A stretch of DNA of 37,412 bases from Paracoccaceae bacterium (GTDB lineage: Bacteria > Pseudomonadota > Alphaproteobacteria > Rhodobacterales > Rhodobacteraceae). The notes under the pieces are model-generated. The model saw nothing but the letters and a program-made list of their open reading frames with translations, was not told the DNA's origin and ran no database searches. Both the position numbers and the translations under genes were made by a program. Position 1 is the first letter of the stretch; each line of letters begins with the position of its first letter. Below are positions 17,149-26,096 of the stretch, piece after piece. The stretch spans positions 1-37,412 of the forward strand of contig JADHOV010000028.1 in assembly GCA_016778765.1 (NCBI GenBank), in the 5' to 3' direction.

Positions 17149-17823
17149 ATGCATATTGAACCAGGCCTTGTGAATGGGGTGAAAATTGCCCTGAGCTATG
17201 CGACTGCGGCAGGCGCTGCAACTTATGGCATTAAATTAACGCTGGAGGCACTGCGCCAGTCTGGCGCCCTCAATCTGGCAGCTCGCGCGCTTTTGGCGAC
17301 GATCGCGACATTTGTCTTTTTCGAGATTTTGCCGCATTTTCCAGTCGGTGTATCAGAAGTTCACTTTATTCTAGGCTCGACTTTGTTCCTCATTTTTGGG
17401 GTGGCTCCGGCCGCGTTTGGCTTAGCCGCTGGATTGTTGATCCAAGGGCTCTTTTTCGCCCCAATCGATTTGCCACAATATTTTATGAACCTCACATCGC
17501 TTTTGGTTCCTTTATTCGCCTTATCGTTCATTGCAAAAGCCGTGATTGCGCCAAAAACGGCCTATGTCGACTTGAGCTACCGCCAAGCACTTATGCTCTC
17601 GACCAGTTATCAAGCCGGCGTTGTTGGCTGGGTCGCTTTCTGGGTGTTTTACGGCCAAGGGTTCGGCGTTGAAACCTTCGCAAGCGTTGGGCTGTTCGGC
17701 ATGGCGTATATGAGCGTTATTGTCTTGGAACCCCTTGTTGATCTCGCGGTATTGGCATTGGCAAAAATGATGCGCGATACTCCGGCGTCGGGTCTAATGC
17801 AGCAGCGCGTGTATTCTGCTTAA
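17149..17823 (+). CDS. CbiM-like energy-coupling-factor cobalt transporter membrane protein
   Basis: This 224-residue, strongly hydrophobic protein (about six to seven predicted membrane segments) resembles the CbiM/NikM substrate-binding subunit of ECF-type cobalt/nickel importers. The N-terminal Met-His pair (MHIEPGLV) matches the metal-coordinating N-terminus of CbiM, and the segment LPHFPVGVSEVHFILGSTLFLIFG parallels the core CbiM motif with its histidine. I choose the ATG at 17149, preceded by AAAGGAAAAG; an upstream TTG at 17107 lies next to the leader hairpin. No CbiN, CbiQ or CbiO gene is adjacent, so it is either a solo carrier or uses energy-coupling subunits encoded elsewhere. Position behind a cobalamin riboswitch supports a cobalt role. 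Confidence 0.78.
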   Translation: MHIEPGLVNGVKIALSYATAAGAATYGIKLTLEALRQSGALNLAARALLATIATFVFFEILPHFPVGVSEVHFILGSTLFLIFGVAPAAFGLAAGLLIQGLFFAPIDLPQYFMNLTSLLVPLFALSFIAKAVIAPKTAYVDLSYRQALMLSTSYQAGVVGWVAFWVFYGQGFGVETFASVGLFGMAYMSVIVLEPLVDLAVLALAKMMRDTPASGLMQQRVYSA

Positions 17824-17840
17824 ATTTTGAAACGATACTA

Positions 17841-17871
17841 AAAACGGCCTCATTTTTTATGAGGCCGTTTT
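17841..17871. terminator. Strong intrinsic terminator between the CbiM-like gene and cobF
   Basis: A perfect 13-bp inverted repeat has the arms AAAACGGCCTCAT (17841-17853) and ATGAGGCCGTTTT (17859-17871), with a five-T loop. On the + strand the stem core is followed by TTTT and preceded by AAAA, so it can act in either direction. It ends the riboswitch-transporter transcript and implies that cobF, 17 bp further on, needs separate initiation or readthrough. Confidence 0.9.
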
Positions 17872-17887
17872 GTATTGAGGCTGGACT

Positions 17888-18643
17888 ATGATTGATCTGT
17901 ATTTTATCGGCATCGGGATGGGCAATCCAAATCATCTAACCAGACAAGCGATTGCCGAGCTTCAAACCGCTGATGTCATTCTAATCCCGCATAAAGGGGC
18001 CCAGAAATCTGATCTTGCCGATTTGCGCAAAACCATTTGTGAAAAATGTCTCGATCCAATCCCGCCCTTGATTTATTTTGATCTTCCCAAACGCGATACC
18101 AAAACCAAAGCCTATCTTGATGGGGTTGTCGATTGGCACAGTGCGATCGCGAAAACTTGGCGGGATACGCTGCACAGAACGCTTCCCAATGGCGGCAAAG
18201 CGGCGCTTATGATCTGGGGTGACCCCTCCCTTTATGACAGCAGCTTGCGCATTGCCGAAAGGCTAAACACGCCTAACGCAGTAATCAGCATCACTGTGGT
18301 TCCGGGATTGACATCAGTTCAACTGCTCACCGCGGCGCATGCCATTCCCCTTAACACTTTAGGAGCCGCCGTCACCTATACCACGGGGCGCAATTTAGCC
18401 AATCACGGATGGCCTGATAAATGTGAAAGCTTGGTTGTAATGCTGGATGGTCAAACCGCGTTTGATCGTTTGGATCCAGACGCATTTGAAATATGGTGGG
18501 GTGCATTTTTGGGCATGCCAGAGCAGATTTTAATCAGCGGCCGGCTTTCTTCGTGTTGCGAAGAGATAAAAACCACGCGCCAGCGCGCCCGTGAAACCCA
18601 TGGCTGGATCATGGACACTTATCTTTTAAGACCTGTACCTTAA
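17888..18643 (+). CDS. cobF: Precorrin-6A synthase (deacetylating) CobF
   Basis: CobF methylates C-1 of precorrin-5 and removes the C-20-derived acetyl group, giving precorrin-6A; it is specific to the aerobic route. Motifs are LYFIGIGMGNPNHLTRQA, ADVILIPHKGAQKSDLADLR, MIWGDPSLYDSSLRIAERL and VVPGLTSVQLLTAAHAIPLN. It is 251 residues. It sits apart from the other methyltransferases, directly after a strong terminator, so its promoter is uncertain. Its stop is three bases from the convergent stop of the aldose epimerase gene. Confidence 0.94.
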   Translation: MIDLYFIGIGMGNPNHLTRQAIAELQTADVILIPHKGAQKSDLADLRKTICEKCLDPIPPLIYFDLPKRDTKTKAYLDGVVDWHSAIAKTWRDTLHRTLPNGGKAALMIWGDPSLYDSSLRIAERLNTPNAVISITVVPGLTSVQLLTAAHAIPLNTLGAAVTYTTGRNLANHGWPDKCESLVVMLDGQTAFDRLDPDAFEIWWGAFLGMPEQILISGRLSSCCEEIKTTRQRARETHGWIMDTYLLRPVP

Positions 18644-18646
18644 ATT

Positions 18647-19657
18647 TTAAGAGCTGCGCGCCTGCCTGGGAGCAAAACGATAAACGGTTGCGTGGTGATA
18701 AACGTCGCCGGGCAATAACCAGGGGCTTGGATACTCGGGCCTATTGGGTGCGTCAGGCCAGTTTTGAGCCTCTAGGGCGATACCAGCAAAGGCGCGATAA
18801 GGGTGCCCAGCATGGCCTATCGCAGAAAAATCAAACAACCCGCTTCCCGTGTAAATTTGTACCCCTGGCTCTGTGCTCGCCATTTCCATATCAAGCGTAT
18901 CGGTACCTAAGCGCGCTACTGCGGTTATCGGACGTCGCCGCTCATTCAGGCAATAATTGTGATCGATTTCAGCAAATGTTCCATTTTCGCACAGCGCTGA
19001 AAAATTCCGAAAATCATATTTTGAGCCCGCAACGGGGGTGGGTGCATGGCTGGGAATGCCAGTCTCATCCACCGGAAGGTAACACTTCGATAAAACCTGT
19101 AAGCGGTGCTGATCAATCTGCGGGCGGCCGTCAAGATTGAAATAGCTATGATTGGTAAAATTGCATAAGCTCGCGGCATCGGACGTGGCGGTAATATCGA
19201 TCTTCAAATTTGACTGCGCCAACTGATACCGCACGTTCACCCGAAGCGTGCCAGAAAACCCCATATGCCCATCCGGGATAACATCTTCCAGTGTTACATA
19301 ATCAGACCCTGCGTCGGTAATGGCCCATAATCGGCTCGACGAGCCATTCGATCCGCCATGCAGGCAATGCAACCCAGTTTGATTGGCATCCAAACACTGA
19401 TGATGCGTCGCGCCGTCTATTCTCGCCTTGGCAATCCGATTTGCATAGCGCCCCACGATAGCCCCGAGATAGGGCGGGTTGGTTAAGTAAGGTTCGAGGT
19501 TGGGAAAGCCCAGAACCACAGAATGTGGAATATCTTTACACCTTAAATCTTGTAAAACAGCGCCATATGTTGAGATATTTGCTCGTAAATCATCGGAAGC
19601 AATAGAGATCAGGTGAACCACCCTGCCCTGCAGATCCGATCCCCAAGCCCTGATCAT
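18647..19657 (-). CDS. galM: Aldose 1-epimerase (galactose mutarotase)
   Basis: GalM interconverts alpha and beta anomers of hexoses such as galactose. The catalytic histidines are in LHGG (H100) and NHSYFNL (H170), and the catalytic glutamate in the C-terminal LEAQNWPDAPN. GRYANRI near residue 69 is also typical. It is 336 residues, normal for the family. The start overlaps the stop of the GH42 gene (ATGA). It is the last gene of the galactoside operon, where it would supply the beta-pyranose form preferred by galactose dehydrogenases. Confidence 0.92.
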   Translation of the reverse strand: MIRAWGSDLQGRVVHLISIASDDLRANISTYGAVLQDLRCKDIPHSVVLGFPNLEPYLTNPPYLGAIVGRYANRIAKARIDGATHHQCLDANQTGLHCLHGGSNGSSSRLWAITDAGSDYVTLEDVIPDGHMGFSGTLRVNVRYQLAQSNLKIDITATSDAASLCNFTNHSYFNLDGRPQIDQHRLQVLSKCYLPVDETGIPSHAPTPVAGSKYDFRNFSALCENGTFAEIDHNYCLNERRRPITAVARLGTDTLDMEMASTEPGVQIYTGSGLFDFSAIGHAGHPYRAFAGIALEAQNWPDAPNRPEYPSPWLLPGDVYHHATVYRFAPRQARSS

Positions 19658-21579
19658 TCGGACGGGTTGAGCCGCAGAAAATCAGCAGGCTTTATCTGAC
19701 CATGAATGGTCTCAACGGCCAAAGCGTTGTGATTAAACCAAAACTCTTCAGCCCCCATAACGCGGCGGCGCACGCCCTCTGGCATTTTAATCGTTTCTAT
19801 TCCGGCTTTTTGACATAGCGGCTCTAAGAACTCTAGAAAACCGTTCTTATCTAACCAAGCTCCTAGATAAACCAAATTGCCATTGCCCATCGCCACCGTG
19901 TCGCCAGCTTTGGTCAAGAGAATTGGCGTGGCATCCCCTTCTAAAACCTCACGATAGCCTTTAATCGCGCCTGCGCCTGAAAGCGCGATAGGCATATCTG
20001 GACGGAGAGATTCGACAGCGCTCACCGTCACATCAAGATGAGGAATATCTGGGGGTAATGGCTGGGGGATTGTCATATGCGCATCGCGCGCGGCTGAACG
20101 CGGCCCAATCAGACTTATTCCGCTACTTGAGGCCAAAGCTTGTTTTAAATCCGAAGGCATATACATCAACCCCGGCGCACAAACCATCTTATATTTTGAA
20201 AAATCTCGCACTTTGCTGGAGATCAAATCGACCGAGATGCCCAGCTGGCGCAGGGCGCAATACAGATCGAAAACCAAACCGAAATAACTAAGCGCTGCTC
20301 CATGCGGTTGAACGCTCCAAGCCGCATCTGCATCGTAATCAAAAATAACCGCAAGCTCGGCCGATGCAGTCGAAACATCTGGCGCATCCGATAGCTCTGC
20401 GGCCACTTGCGCGGCTTCTTTTAAGGCTGGTGCAGCTTGACCGTCCGGGCGCAACAGCCCGGCATGCATTTGCTCTTGGGCAAAGGGCACTTGCCGCCAG
20501 CGGAAGAAACTAACCGCCTCGGCGCCATGGGCGAAAGCCTCCCATGTCCAGAACCGCACCATACCGGGTAAAGGAACAGGGTTATATGGCGCCCAATTCA
20601 CCGGCCCGGGCTGTTGTTCCATGACCCACCAGCGGCCCTGCCCGACCGCGCGATATAGATCATGATGAAAGGCTTGGAAATCTGGATGGCCTTGTCGTGA
20701 AAAAGCTTTTTGTTCATCTATCGATGCCCCCACACGATCTTCCAAAAACCCAAGCGGATAGCTGTCCCAAGTTGCGATATCAAGATCCTCGCCCACTTTG
20801 AAATGGTCAAAATCGGTTATGCGGCCCATAAAATTATGGGAAATAGGCGCTGATGAATGCTGCCGTATAATCTCGACCTGTTCTTTGTTAAAGGCAACGA
20901 CCTGCTCTGAACTATAGCGCCTAAACGCCAAAGAATGCGCTGGATTCGGCTCTGTAACTGTAAGGTTTGGCATCTCAATTTCATCAAAATCAGCATAAGA
21001 CATCGACCAGAAAACGTTGCCCCAGGCCGCGTTTAACGCACCTATATCCCCCGTATTAGAACCATCTGAGAATTCAGCGCGCAACCAGTTGCGAAACCCA
21101 TCTTCCGCACTTTTTGAATAAGACAGCGTGGTATCATGGCAGCCATATTCATTATCGGTTTGCCAAGCCGCTACGACAGGGTTATTGCCGTAGCGCTTGG
21201 CAAGCCGTGCCACAATATCGCGGCATTGCAGGCGATAGCCCAAATGGCTGAAACAATAATGCCTGCGAGAGCCAAATCTACGCGGCTGCCCCTGCGCATC
21301 TAAAGCCAGCATATCCGGATATTTTTGAACCACCCATTTGGGCGGCGCAGCGGTTGGTGTGCCCAACACAACTTTCAATCCCGCCTGCCCCAAACATGCA
21401 ATCGCTTCATCGAGCCAGTCAAAGTCAAAACAACCCTCGCGCGGTTCTAGATTATGCCAGGCAAATTCGCCAATGCGCACCCAGCTTAGCCCCGTTTCAA
21501 CCATTTTTTTCGCATCAATTGCCCACCGGCTTTGCGGCCAATGTTCAGGATAATAACACGTTCCGAGGCTGCGCTTCAT
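19654..21579 (-). CDS. GH42 beta-galactosidase
   Basis: This 641-residue enzyme belongs to glycoside hydrolase family 42. The catalytic acid/base is E144 in WQTDNEYG and the nucleophile is E321 in VMEQQPGPVNW. The N-terminal GTCYYPEHWP and WVRIGEFAWHNLEPREG segments are hallmarks of the TIM-barrel domain. The trimerisation domain and a C-terminal beta domain follow. No signal peptide is seen, so it acts in the cytoplasm on imported beta-galactosides. I choose ATG at 21579 (MKRSLGTCYYPEHWP) with GAGGGCAAT upstream, although the frame is open to 21624. It follows the SMP-30 gene after 7 bp and overlaps galM. Confidence 0.95.
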   Translation of the reverse strand: MKRSLGTCYYPEHWPQSRWAIDAKKMVETGLSWVRIGEFAWHNLEPREGCFDFDWLDEAIACLGQAGLKVVLGTPTAAPPKWVVQKYPDMLALDAQGQPRRFGSRRHYCFSHLGYRLQCRDIVARLAKRYGNNPVVAAWQTDNEYGCHDTTLSYSKSAEDGFRNWLRAEFSDGSNTGDIGALNAAWGNVFWSMSYADFDEIEMPNLTVTEPNPAHSLAFRRYSSEQVVAFNKEQVEIIRQHSSAPISHNFMGRITDFDHFKVGEDLDIATWDSYPLGFLEDRVGASIDEQKAFSRQGHPDFQAFHHDLYRAVGQGRWWVMEQQPGPVNWAPYNPVPLPGMVRFWTWEAFAHGAEAVSFFRWRQVPFAQEQMHAGLLRPDGQAAPALKEAAQVAAELSDAPDVSTASAELAVIFDYDADAAWSVQPHGAALSYFGLVFDLYCALRQLGISVDLISSKVRDFSKYKMVCAPGLMYMPSDLKQALASSSGISLIGPRSAARDAHMTIPQPLPPDIPHLDVTVSAVESLRPDMPIALSGAGAIKGYREVLEGDATPILLTKAGDTVAMGNGNLVYLGAWLDKNGFLEFLEPLCQKAGIETIKMPEGVRRRVMGAEEFWFNHNALAVETIHGQIKPADFLRLNPSE

Positions 21580-21586
21580 ATTGCCC

Positions 21587-22429
21587 TCACAATAACACCT
21601 GATGTTCCGCTTGCCCTTTGGCACCTATATCTTTTACGAAAAATGTCTGGCCCGCCTGCGGCTCATTCACACCGATCGCCGCCGATGTTACGAACAGGCT
21701 TGTTAAGGTTTCACCGCCAAAGGCAGGGCAACTGCTTTGCGAAGCCGGACATTGAATATGATCCAGGTAAACCCCCTCGGGGCTATAGCGCGCAACGCGC
21801 CCACTGCCCCATTGGGCATTCCACAAACATCCAGATTGATCGACAACCGCCCCGTCCGGGTGAATATTATCCGCTCGCATATCAATGAAAGGTTCAGGAT
21901 CCCCGATTGGCCACCCATCTTTCCCAGACAAACGCCAACGGTGGATAATTTGCTGGCTGGTATCAGCAAAATAAGCCGCATCGCCATTAGGTGAAAAGCA
22001 AATCGCGTTGGAAATTGTTATGTTAGAGATCAGTTTTCGCAGCTCGCCTTTAAAATAGCGATAGATCGCCCCAGCGCCCGTCTGCGCAGCTTTTCCCATC
22101 GTGCCAATCCAAAACCCTCCAAAGGGGTCAGCGCGGCCATCATTTGAACGGGTTTCCGGCTTTTCCGCTTCCAACGCAACAACAGTGTCTGTTTTACCCG
22201 TCGTTATATCCAAGGTAAAAAGTTCAATTTCAGAAGCGATTAAGATTTGATCAGCAGAGACCCAACCCGCTGCCGATACACAGGTCTCAAATTGCCAATC
22301 GCGCAGTTGATTGCCCTCTTTCATCAGCAAGCGTTTAGATAAAATATCAAACCAAAACAAAGACTGGCGGCCAGGATGCCATAGGGGCCCTTCCCCCAAG
22401 GCGCAGTTGGTCATGTCGAACACATTCAT
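21587..22429 (-). CDS. SMP-30/gluconolactonase family sugar lactonase (galactonolactonase candidate)
   Basis: This 280-residue beta-propeller protein matches the SMP-30/gluconolactonase family. LGEGPLWHPGRQSLFWFDI holds the metal-binding glutamate, RSNDGRADPFGGFWIGTMG the Asn/Asp segment, and ADNIHPDGAVVDQSGCLWNAQWGSGRVARYSPEG the C-terminal motif. Such enzymes open aldono-lactones formed by sugar dehydrogenases. With a galactose-type dehydrogenase, KDGal kinase and KDPGal aldolase in the same operon, D-galactono-lactone is the likely substrate, although arabinonolactone or gluconolactone are possible. The start overlaps the aldolase stop by ATGA. Confidence 0.85.
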   Translation of the reverse strand: MNVFDMTNCALGEGPLWHPGRQSLFWFDILSKRLLMKEGNQLRDWQFETCVSAAGWVSADQILIASEIELFTLDITTGKTDTVVALEAEKPETRSNDGRADPFGGFWIGTMGKAAQTGAGAIYRYFKGELRKLISNITISNAICFSPNGDAAYFADTSQQIIHRWRLSGKDGWPIGDPEPFIDMRADNIHPDGAVVDQSGCLWNAQWGSGRVARYSPEGVYLDHIQCPASQSSCPAFGGETLTSLFVTSAAIGVNEPQAGQTFFVKDIGAKGQAEHQVLL

Positions 22430-23034
22430 CGGTCAAACACTACATCATAGGCCGCCGTGATATCTTGGACCTTGGCGCGTATATCGGCCAAGGACATACC
22501 CGGTTTATAAAGCGATGATCCGATTCCAAACCCGGTTGCCCCTGCGCCAACCCAATCTGCAAAATTATCGGGCCCAACACCACCAACCGCGTAAATGGGA
22601 GCGGTTTTGGGGAGAACAGCACACAACGCCTCAAGCCCTTTTGGCCCCACTAAAAATGAAGGAAACAGTTTTAAACCATCCGCCCCATGCCGCAGCGCGG
22701 TGAAACATTCGGTCGCCGTAAAACACCCCGGATAAGACAGCATCTTAGCCCGTTTCGTTGCCATAATCACGTCTGAATTGCAATCTGGAGACACAACCAT
22801 TGAAGCGTTTATCGCCGCCAAATGCTCAACCTGTTCCACCTGTAACACCGTTCCCGCGCCTATCACCGCCACATCGCCAAACCTGTTGATAAGGCTTTCA
22901 ATGCTTTTAAACGGTGATGGTGAGTTGAGCGGGACCTCAATCTTATCGATCCCGGCCTCAATGAGCACCTCTGCAATTGCGGGAGCTTCTTTGGTGGTGA
23001 TTCCCCGTAAAATCGCTATAATTTCACGCTGCAT
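22426..23034 (-). CDS. dgoA: 2-dehydro-3-deoxy-6-phosphogalactonate aldolase
   Basis: DgoA splits KDPGal into pyruvate and glyceraldehyde 3-phosphate. It is a KDPG/KDPGal class I aldolase: REIIAILRGIT at the N-terminus, IEVPLNSPSPFKSIE carrying the catalytic glutamate, and the Schiff-base lysine in DGLKLFPS. YAVGGVGPDNFADWVGAGATGFGIGSSLY at the C-terminus is the DgoA-type phosphate-binding region. I choose ATG at 23034 (MQREIIAIL, 202 residues) with AAGGAT seven bases upstream; the frame is open to 23079. It overlaps the kinase gene by 11 bp. Confidence 0.93.
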   Translation of the reverse strand: MQREIIAILRGITTKEAPAIAEVLIEAGIDKIEVPLNSPSPFKSIESLINRFGDVAVIGAGTVLQVEQVEHLAAINASMVVSPDCNSDVIMATKRAKMLSYPGCFTATECFTALRHGADGLKLFPSFLVGPKGLEALCAVLPKTAPIYAVGGVGPDNFADWVGAGATGFGIGSSLYKPGMSLADIRAKVQDITAAYDVVFDR

Positions 23035-23959
23035 TAATGGATCCTTGTATCTGTTGATAGGCTTTGGTGAGGCCCGCAAGCGTCATGTCAACCGAGTGAT
23101 GGCTTTGAGGCTTTACACCTTGGCTTATCAAACCATCCATATAGGCTATAGATAAATCTTCAGCACCGATAATCGCAATATCTTGGCCCAACCAATAGGG
23201 GCGTGCCGCCGACAGTTCGAGGCCAATTAGAAACCCAGATAGGCGCGATCGCGCAACCGCGCCAGATAGATCATTTAACAATGTCTCGGCGCGCAGCGCA
23301 AATAATTTTGACGCAATTGAGGCCGGTGCGCTGATCGCCGCATCCAGCGCCTCAAGAAATGCGCCTTTGTGCCAGCCGGATGATGCGATCGAATGCTTCA
23401 AAACGGATGTTTCGCTGAGAAGTGAAAACATCTCGCCCGTCATAAAGGTTTGAAAGCTGACAATTTCTTCTGCGCTGATTCTTACCCATTTGGTATGCGT
23501 GCCCGGCAAACACAGAACGCCATCAAAACTTGGATTTTGGCTGAGAAATCCGGCTATTTGCGTTTCTTCACCGCGCATCACATCTGCTGGATGCTTCTGC
23601 TTCACGCCTGGCAGTATGTAAAGCGAAAACCGTTCATCGCGGGTTTCTATTTTTTGGGCTTCTTCTAACCCCGGCGCTGCGCAAGGCGCGGCAATGTAAG
23701 GCGCTTCATGCCAGCCTTGCTTTGCGCCGATCATTCCGCAGGCCACAACCGGAATCACCTTATCTGGCGATAGGAAGGGCCCCGCCAAACGCGTGAAGCG
23801 AGCATAAAATTGATCTGAAGACAGTGTGGCCATTCCACTATCATCACGGGCCTCGGCCAAAATATGGCCCCGAGCATCCAGCAACCAGATCCTTAAATGG
23901 GTGGTTCCCCAATCCACGGCCAACCAATCTGGCCCAATTGCCCGCTTATTTATATTCAT
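23024..23959 (-). CDS. dgoK: 2-dehydro-3-deoxygalactonokinase
   Basis: DgoK phosphorylates 2-keto-3-deoxygalactonate at O-6. Family motifs are DWLAVDWGTTHLRIWLLD at the N-terminus (ATP phosphate loop), CGMIGAKQGWHEAPYIAAP, LPGVKQKHPADVMRGEETQIAGFL and CLPGTHTKWVRI near residue 148. It is 311 residues, typical. Its start overlaps the SDR stop (ATGA), and the aldolase that uses its product follows directly, making a clear two-gene KDGal module. Confidence 0.93.
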   Translation of the reverse strand: MNINKRAIGPDWLAVDWGTTHLRIWLLDARGHILAEARDDSGMATLSSDQFYARFTRLAGPFLSPDKVIPVVACGMIGAKQGWHEAPYIAAPCAAPGLEEAQKIETRDERFSLYILPGVKQKHPADVMRGEETQIAGFLSQNPSFDGVLCLPGTHTKWVRISAEEIVSFQTFMTGEMFSLLSETSVLKHSIASSGWHKGAFLEALDAAISAPASIASKLFALRAETLLNDLSGAVARSRLSGFLIGLELSAARPYWLGQDIAIIGAEDLSIAYMDGLISQGVKPQSHHSVDMTLAGLTKAYQQIQGSINAA

Positions 23960-24726
23960 CCTGTTACAACCACGCCGCCATCCACGACAACAGCTTGCCC
24001 CGTGAGCATGCGGCTGCTTTGAGAGGCCAAAAATAAAGTTGTATCAACAATATCTTTAGGTTGTAACAAATCGGGCAGGCATTGGCGCGCCAAGTGCTTT
24101 TTCAACCCGTCATCTGTCACCCATAAATCCTTTTGCCGATCGGTCATCACCCAGCCAGGCATCACGGCATTTACGCGAATTCTATCGGGTCCTAACTCGC
24201 GTGCAAGCGATCTGGTTAACCCGGTAATCGCCGCTTTTGTTGCGGCATAAACAGGATAACCAGCATTCCCCATCATATAAGAAATTGAAGAAAAATTTAT
24301 GATTGATCCACCCCCATTCGCGCGCATCGCCGGGGCAACTTCTTGCGCTGTGAAAAATTGCGGACGCAGATTTACGGCAATATTTTGATCAAACTCATCC
24401 TGCGTGTAACTATCAAGCGTATGACGTGTGTCATTGGCCGCATTATTAACCAAAACTGAAATCGGCCCATGTTGAGCGCCAGCTTTTGCTATCGCCGCCT
24501 TTAAGGATGTTACATCTGTGATATCACAGGGTAAGAATAAAGGCGCATTGTCATATTTTTCGGCGAGCTCTGCGGCGAAATGATCCGCATTTGATCTTTG
24601 AACAAAAGCAACTTTGGCACCTTGGGCCACAAACCCTTCGCTCAACGCGGCGCCAATTCCCGACCCACCGCCGGTGATAAAGACCGAAGCACCCTTTAAA
24701 TCGTGAAATGTAACGGTTTGTGTCAT
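23956..24726 (-). CDS. SDR family oxidoreductase, candidate galactose 1-dehydrogenase
   Basis: This is a classical short-chain dehydrogenase: the cofactor motif TGGGSGIG near residues 18-25, NNA in LVNNAAND, the catalytic serine in INFSSISYM and the YxxxK pair in YPVYAATKAAITG. It is 256 residues when started at ATG 24726 (MTQTVTFHDLKG), which overlaps the GH4 stop by ATGA; further in-frame starts up to 24762 lie within the GH4 gene. No other dehydrogenase is present in the operon, so oxidation of galactose to galactonolactone is the most economical role. SDR specificity cannot be read from sequence alone. Confidence 0.85.
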   Translation of the reverse strand: MTQTVTFHDLKGASVFITGGGSGIGAALSEGFVAQGAKVAFVQRSNADHFAAELAEKYDNAPLFLPCDITDVTSLKAAIAKAGAQHGPISVLVNNAANDTRHTLDSYTQDEFDQNIAVNLRPQFFTAQEVAPAMRANGGGSIINFSSISYMMGNAGYPVYAATKAAITGLTRSLARELGPDRIRVNAVMPGWVMTDRQKDLWVTDDGLKKHLARQCLPDLLQPKDIVDTTLFLASQSSRMLTGQAVVVDGGVVVTG

Positions 24727-26081
24727 GCTGCCTCTTCTTTCTGAAGCCATTTTGGCATCCAATCGCCATGCGCTGCCAATAAGGCATCCACAAGAGCTTT
24801 TATCTGATCAAGGTCTAATTCTGCCGCGGCGCGCGGATCAAGCATTGCGGCGTGATAAATATGATCTTTATTTTCATCCAATAATGCTTGAACGGTCAAC
24901 TCTTGTACATTTAAATTGGTGCGCATCAGGGCAATGAATTGTGGAGGAATATCGGGCACCGATCTTGGGTGAATGCCGTTCGCATCCACAAGACAAGGCA
25001 CTTCAACTGCAGCGCCAGCAGGCAATTGCGGGATAAATCCATTATTGGCCACATTACCATAGATGACTGCCGTTTCACCGGTGCTGAGCGCGTTCATGAT
25101 ATTAGCTGCATATTCGTGGCTTTGCTTGACCTCGATATGCGCAGCCTCGCGAAAAGCTACAACTTGATCTTTCCATGCATCAATTTGCTCTTTGCAGCGT
25201 TTGGGGTATTCATCGATCGGGATTTGAAATTTTTCCACCAAATCTGGCCGATGAGATTTTAAAAACCATGGCACATATTCTGCAAAATGTTCAGAGCTTT
25301 CGGTCACGAATAATCCAAAATGCTTCATCACCTCATAGCGAATAAAATTTGGACAGCGGGAATTGGCGCCCGTATGCGTCGGAAACCGGCCTTCAGAGTA
25401 GCCACGGCGTAAATCGGGGTAAAGATCAGCCCAAGACCCATCGTTTTGCCGACCCTCAAACCTTAAGAAAAAAGCCATATGATTAATGCCGCCAGCGCGG
25501 TAGCGAATATCCTCAATATCGCGCTCCAAATCACGCGCCAGCTCTTCTGCGGTGCCTTGCACCGAATGGCACAGCCCCACCTGCTTGATCATCGGGTACC
25601 GCGCGCTAATCGCCCAAGTATTGATCGCCATAGGGTTTACATATTGCAACATTACCGCATCGGGACAAAGCGCCAGCATATCTTCGCAGATTGACCAAAG
25701 ATGCGGCACTGTTCGTAAACCGCGCATGATCCCGCCTATTCCAAGCGTATCGGCGATGGTTTGATCAAGCCCGAAGGATTTTGGGATTTGAAAATCGGTT
25801 ACTGTACAGGGTTCAAAGCCCCCGATCTGAAAACATACAACCACAAAATCCGCCCCATCCAACACCTCGCGTTGTGACAGATGAGTGGTAATTTTAGACT
25901 CCGCCTTCAAGCTTAGGATTAACTTTTGCGCCACCAATTGACTTTCCAATAGACGCGTTTCATTAATATCCATCAGCGCAATATGCGCATTTTTTAGTGC
26001 TGGGTAATGCAAGACATCCCCAAGAATATTCTTCATAAAAATTGTAGACCCTGCACCAATAAAGCAGATTTTCTTAGCCAT
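24723..26081 (-). CDS. melA: GH4 alpha-galactosidase (MelA-like)
   Basis: Family 4 glycosidases hydrolyse by an NAD-dependent redox-elimination mechanism and need a divalent metal. The Rossmann motif ICFIGAGSTIF is at the N-terminus. The metal ligands are C171 (GLCHSVQG) and H201 (GINHMAFF), and N149 is in QYVNPMAINTW, all as in MelA-type alpha-galactosidases; alpha-galacturonidases and alpha-glucosidases of GH4 are close alternatives. It is 452 residues. It starts 15 bp after the permease stop and overlaps the SDR gene. It probably cleaves imported alpha-galactosides such as melibiose or raffinose-type sugars, or galactosylglycerol. Confidence 0.88.
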   Translation of the reverse strand: MAKKICFIGAGSTIFMKNILGDVLHYPALKNAHIALMDINETRLLESQLVAQKLILSLKAESKITTHLSQREVLDGADFVVVCFQIGGFEPCTVTDFQIPKSFGLDQTIADTLGIGGIMRGLRTVPHLWSICEDMLALCPDAVMLQYVNPMAINTWAISARYPMIKQVGLCHSVQGTAEELARDLERDIEDIRYRAGGINHMAFFLRFEGRQNDGSWADLYPDLRRGYSEGRFPTHTGANSRCPNFIRYEVMKHFGLFVTESSEHFAEYVPWFLKSHRPDLVEKFQIPIDEYPKRCKEQIDAWKDQVVAFREAAHIEVKQSHEYAANIMNALSTGETAVIYGNVANNGFIPQLPAGAAVEVPCLVDANGIHPRSVPDIPPQFIALMRTNLNVQELTVQALLDENKDHIYHAAMLDPRAAAELDLDQIKALVDALLAAHGDWMPKWLQKEEAA

Positions 26082-26096
26082 TTCCTGCGCTCTTTC

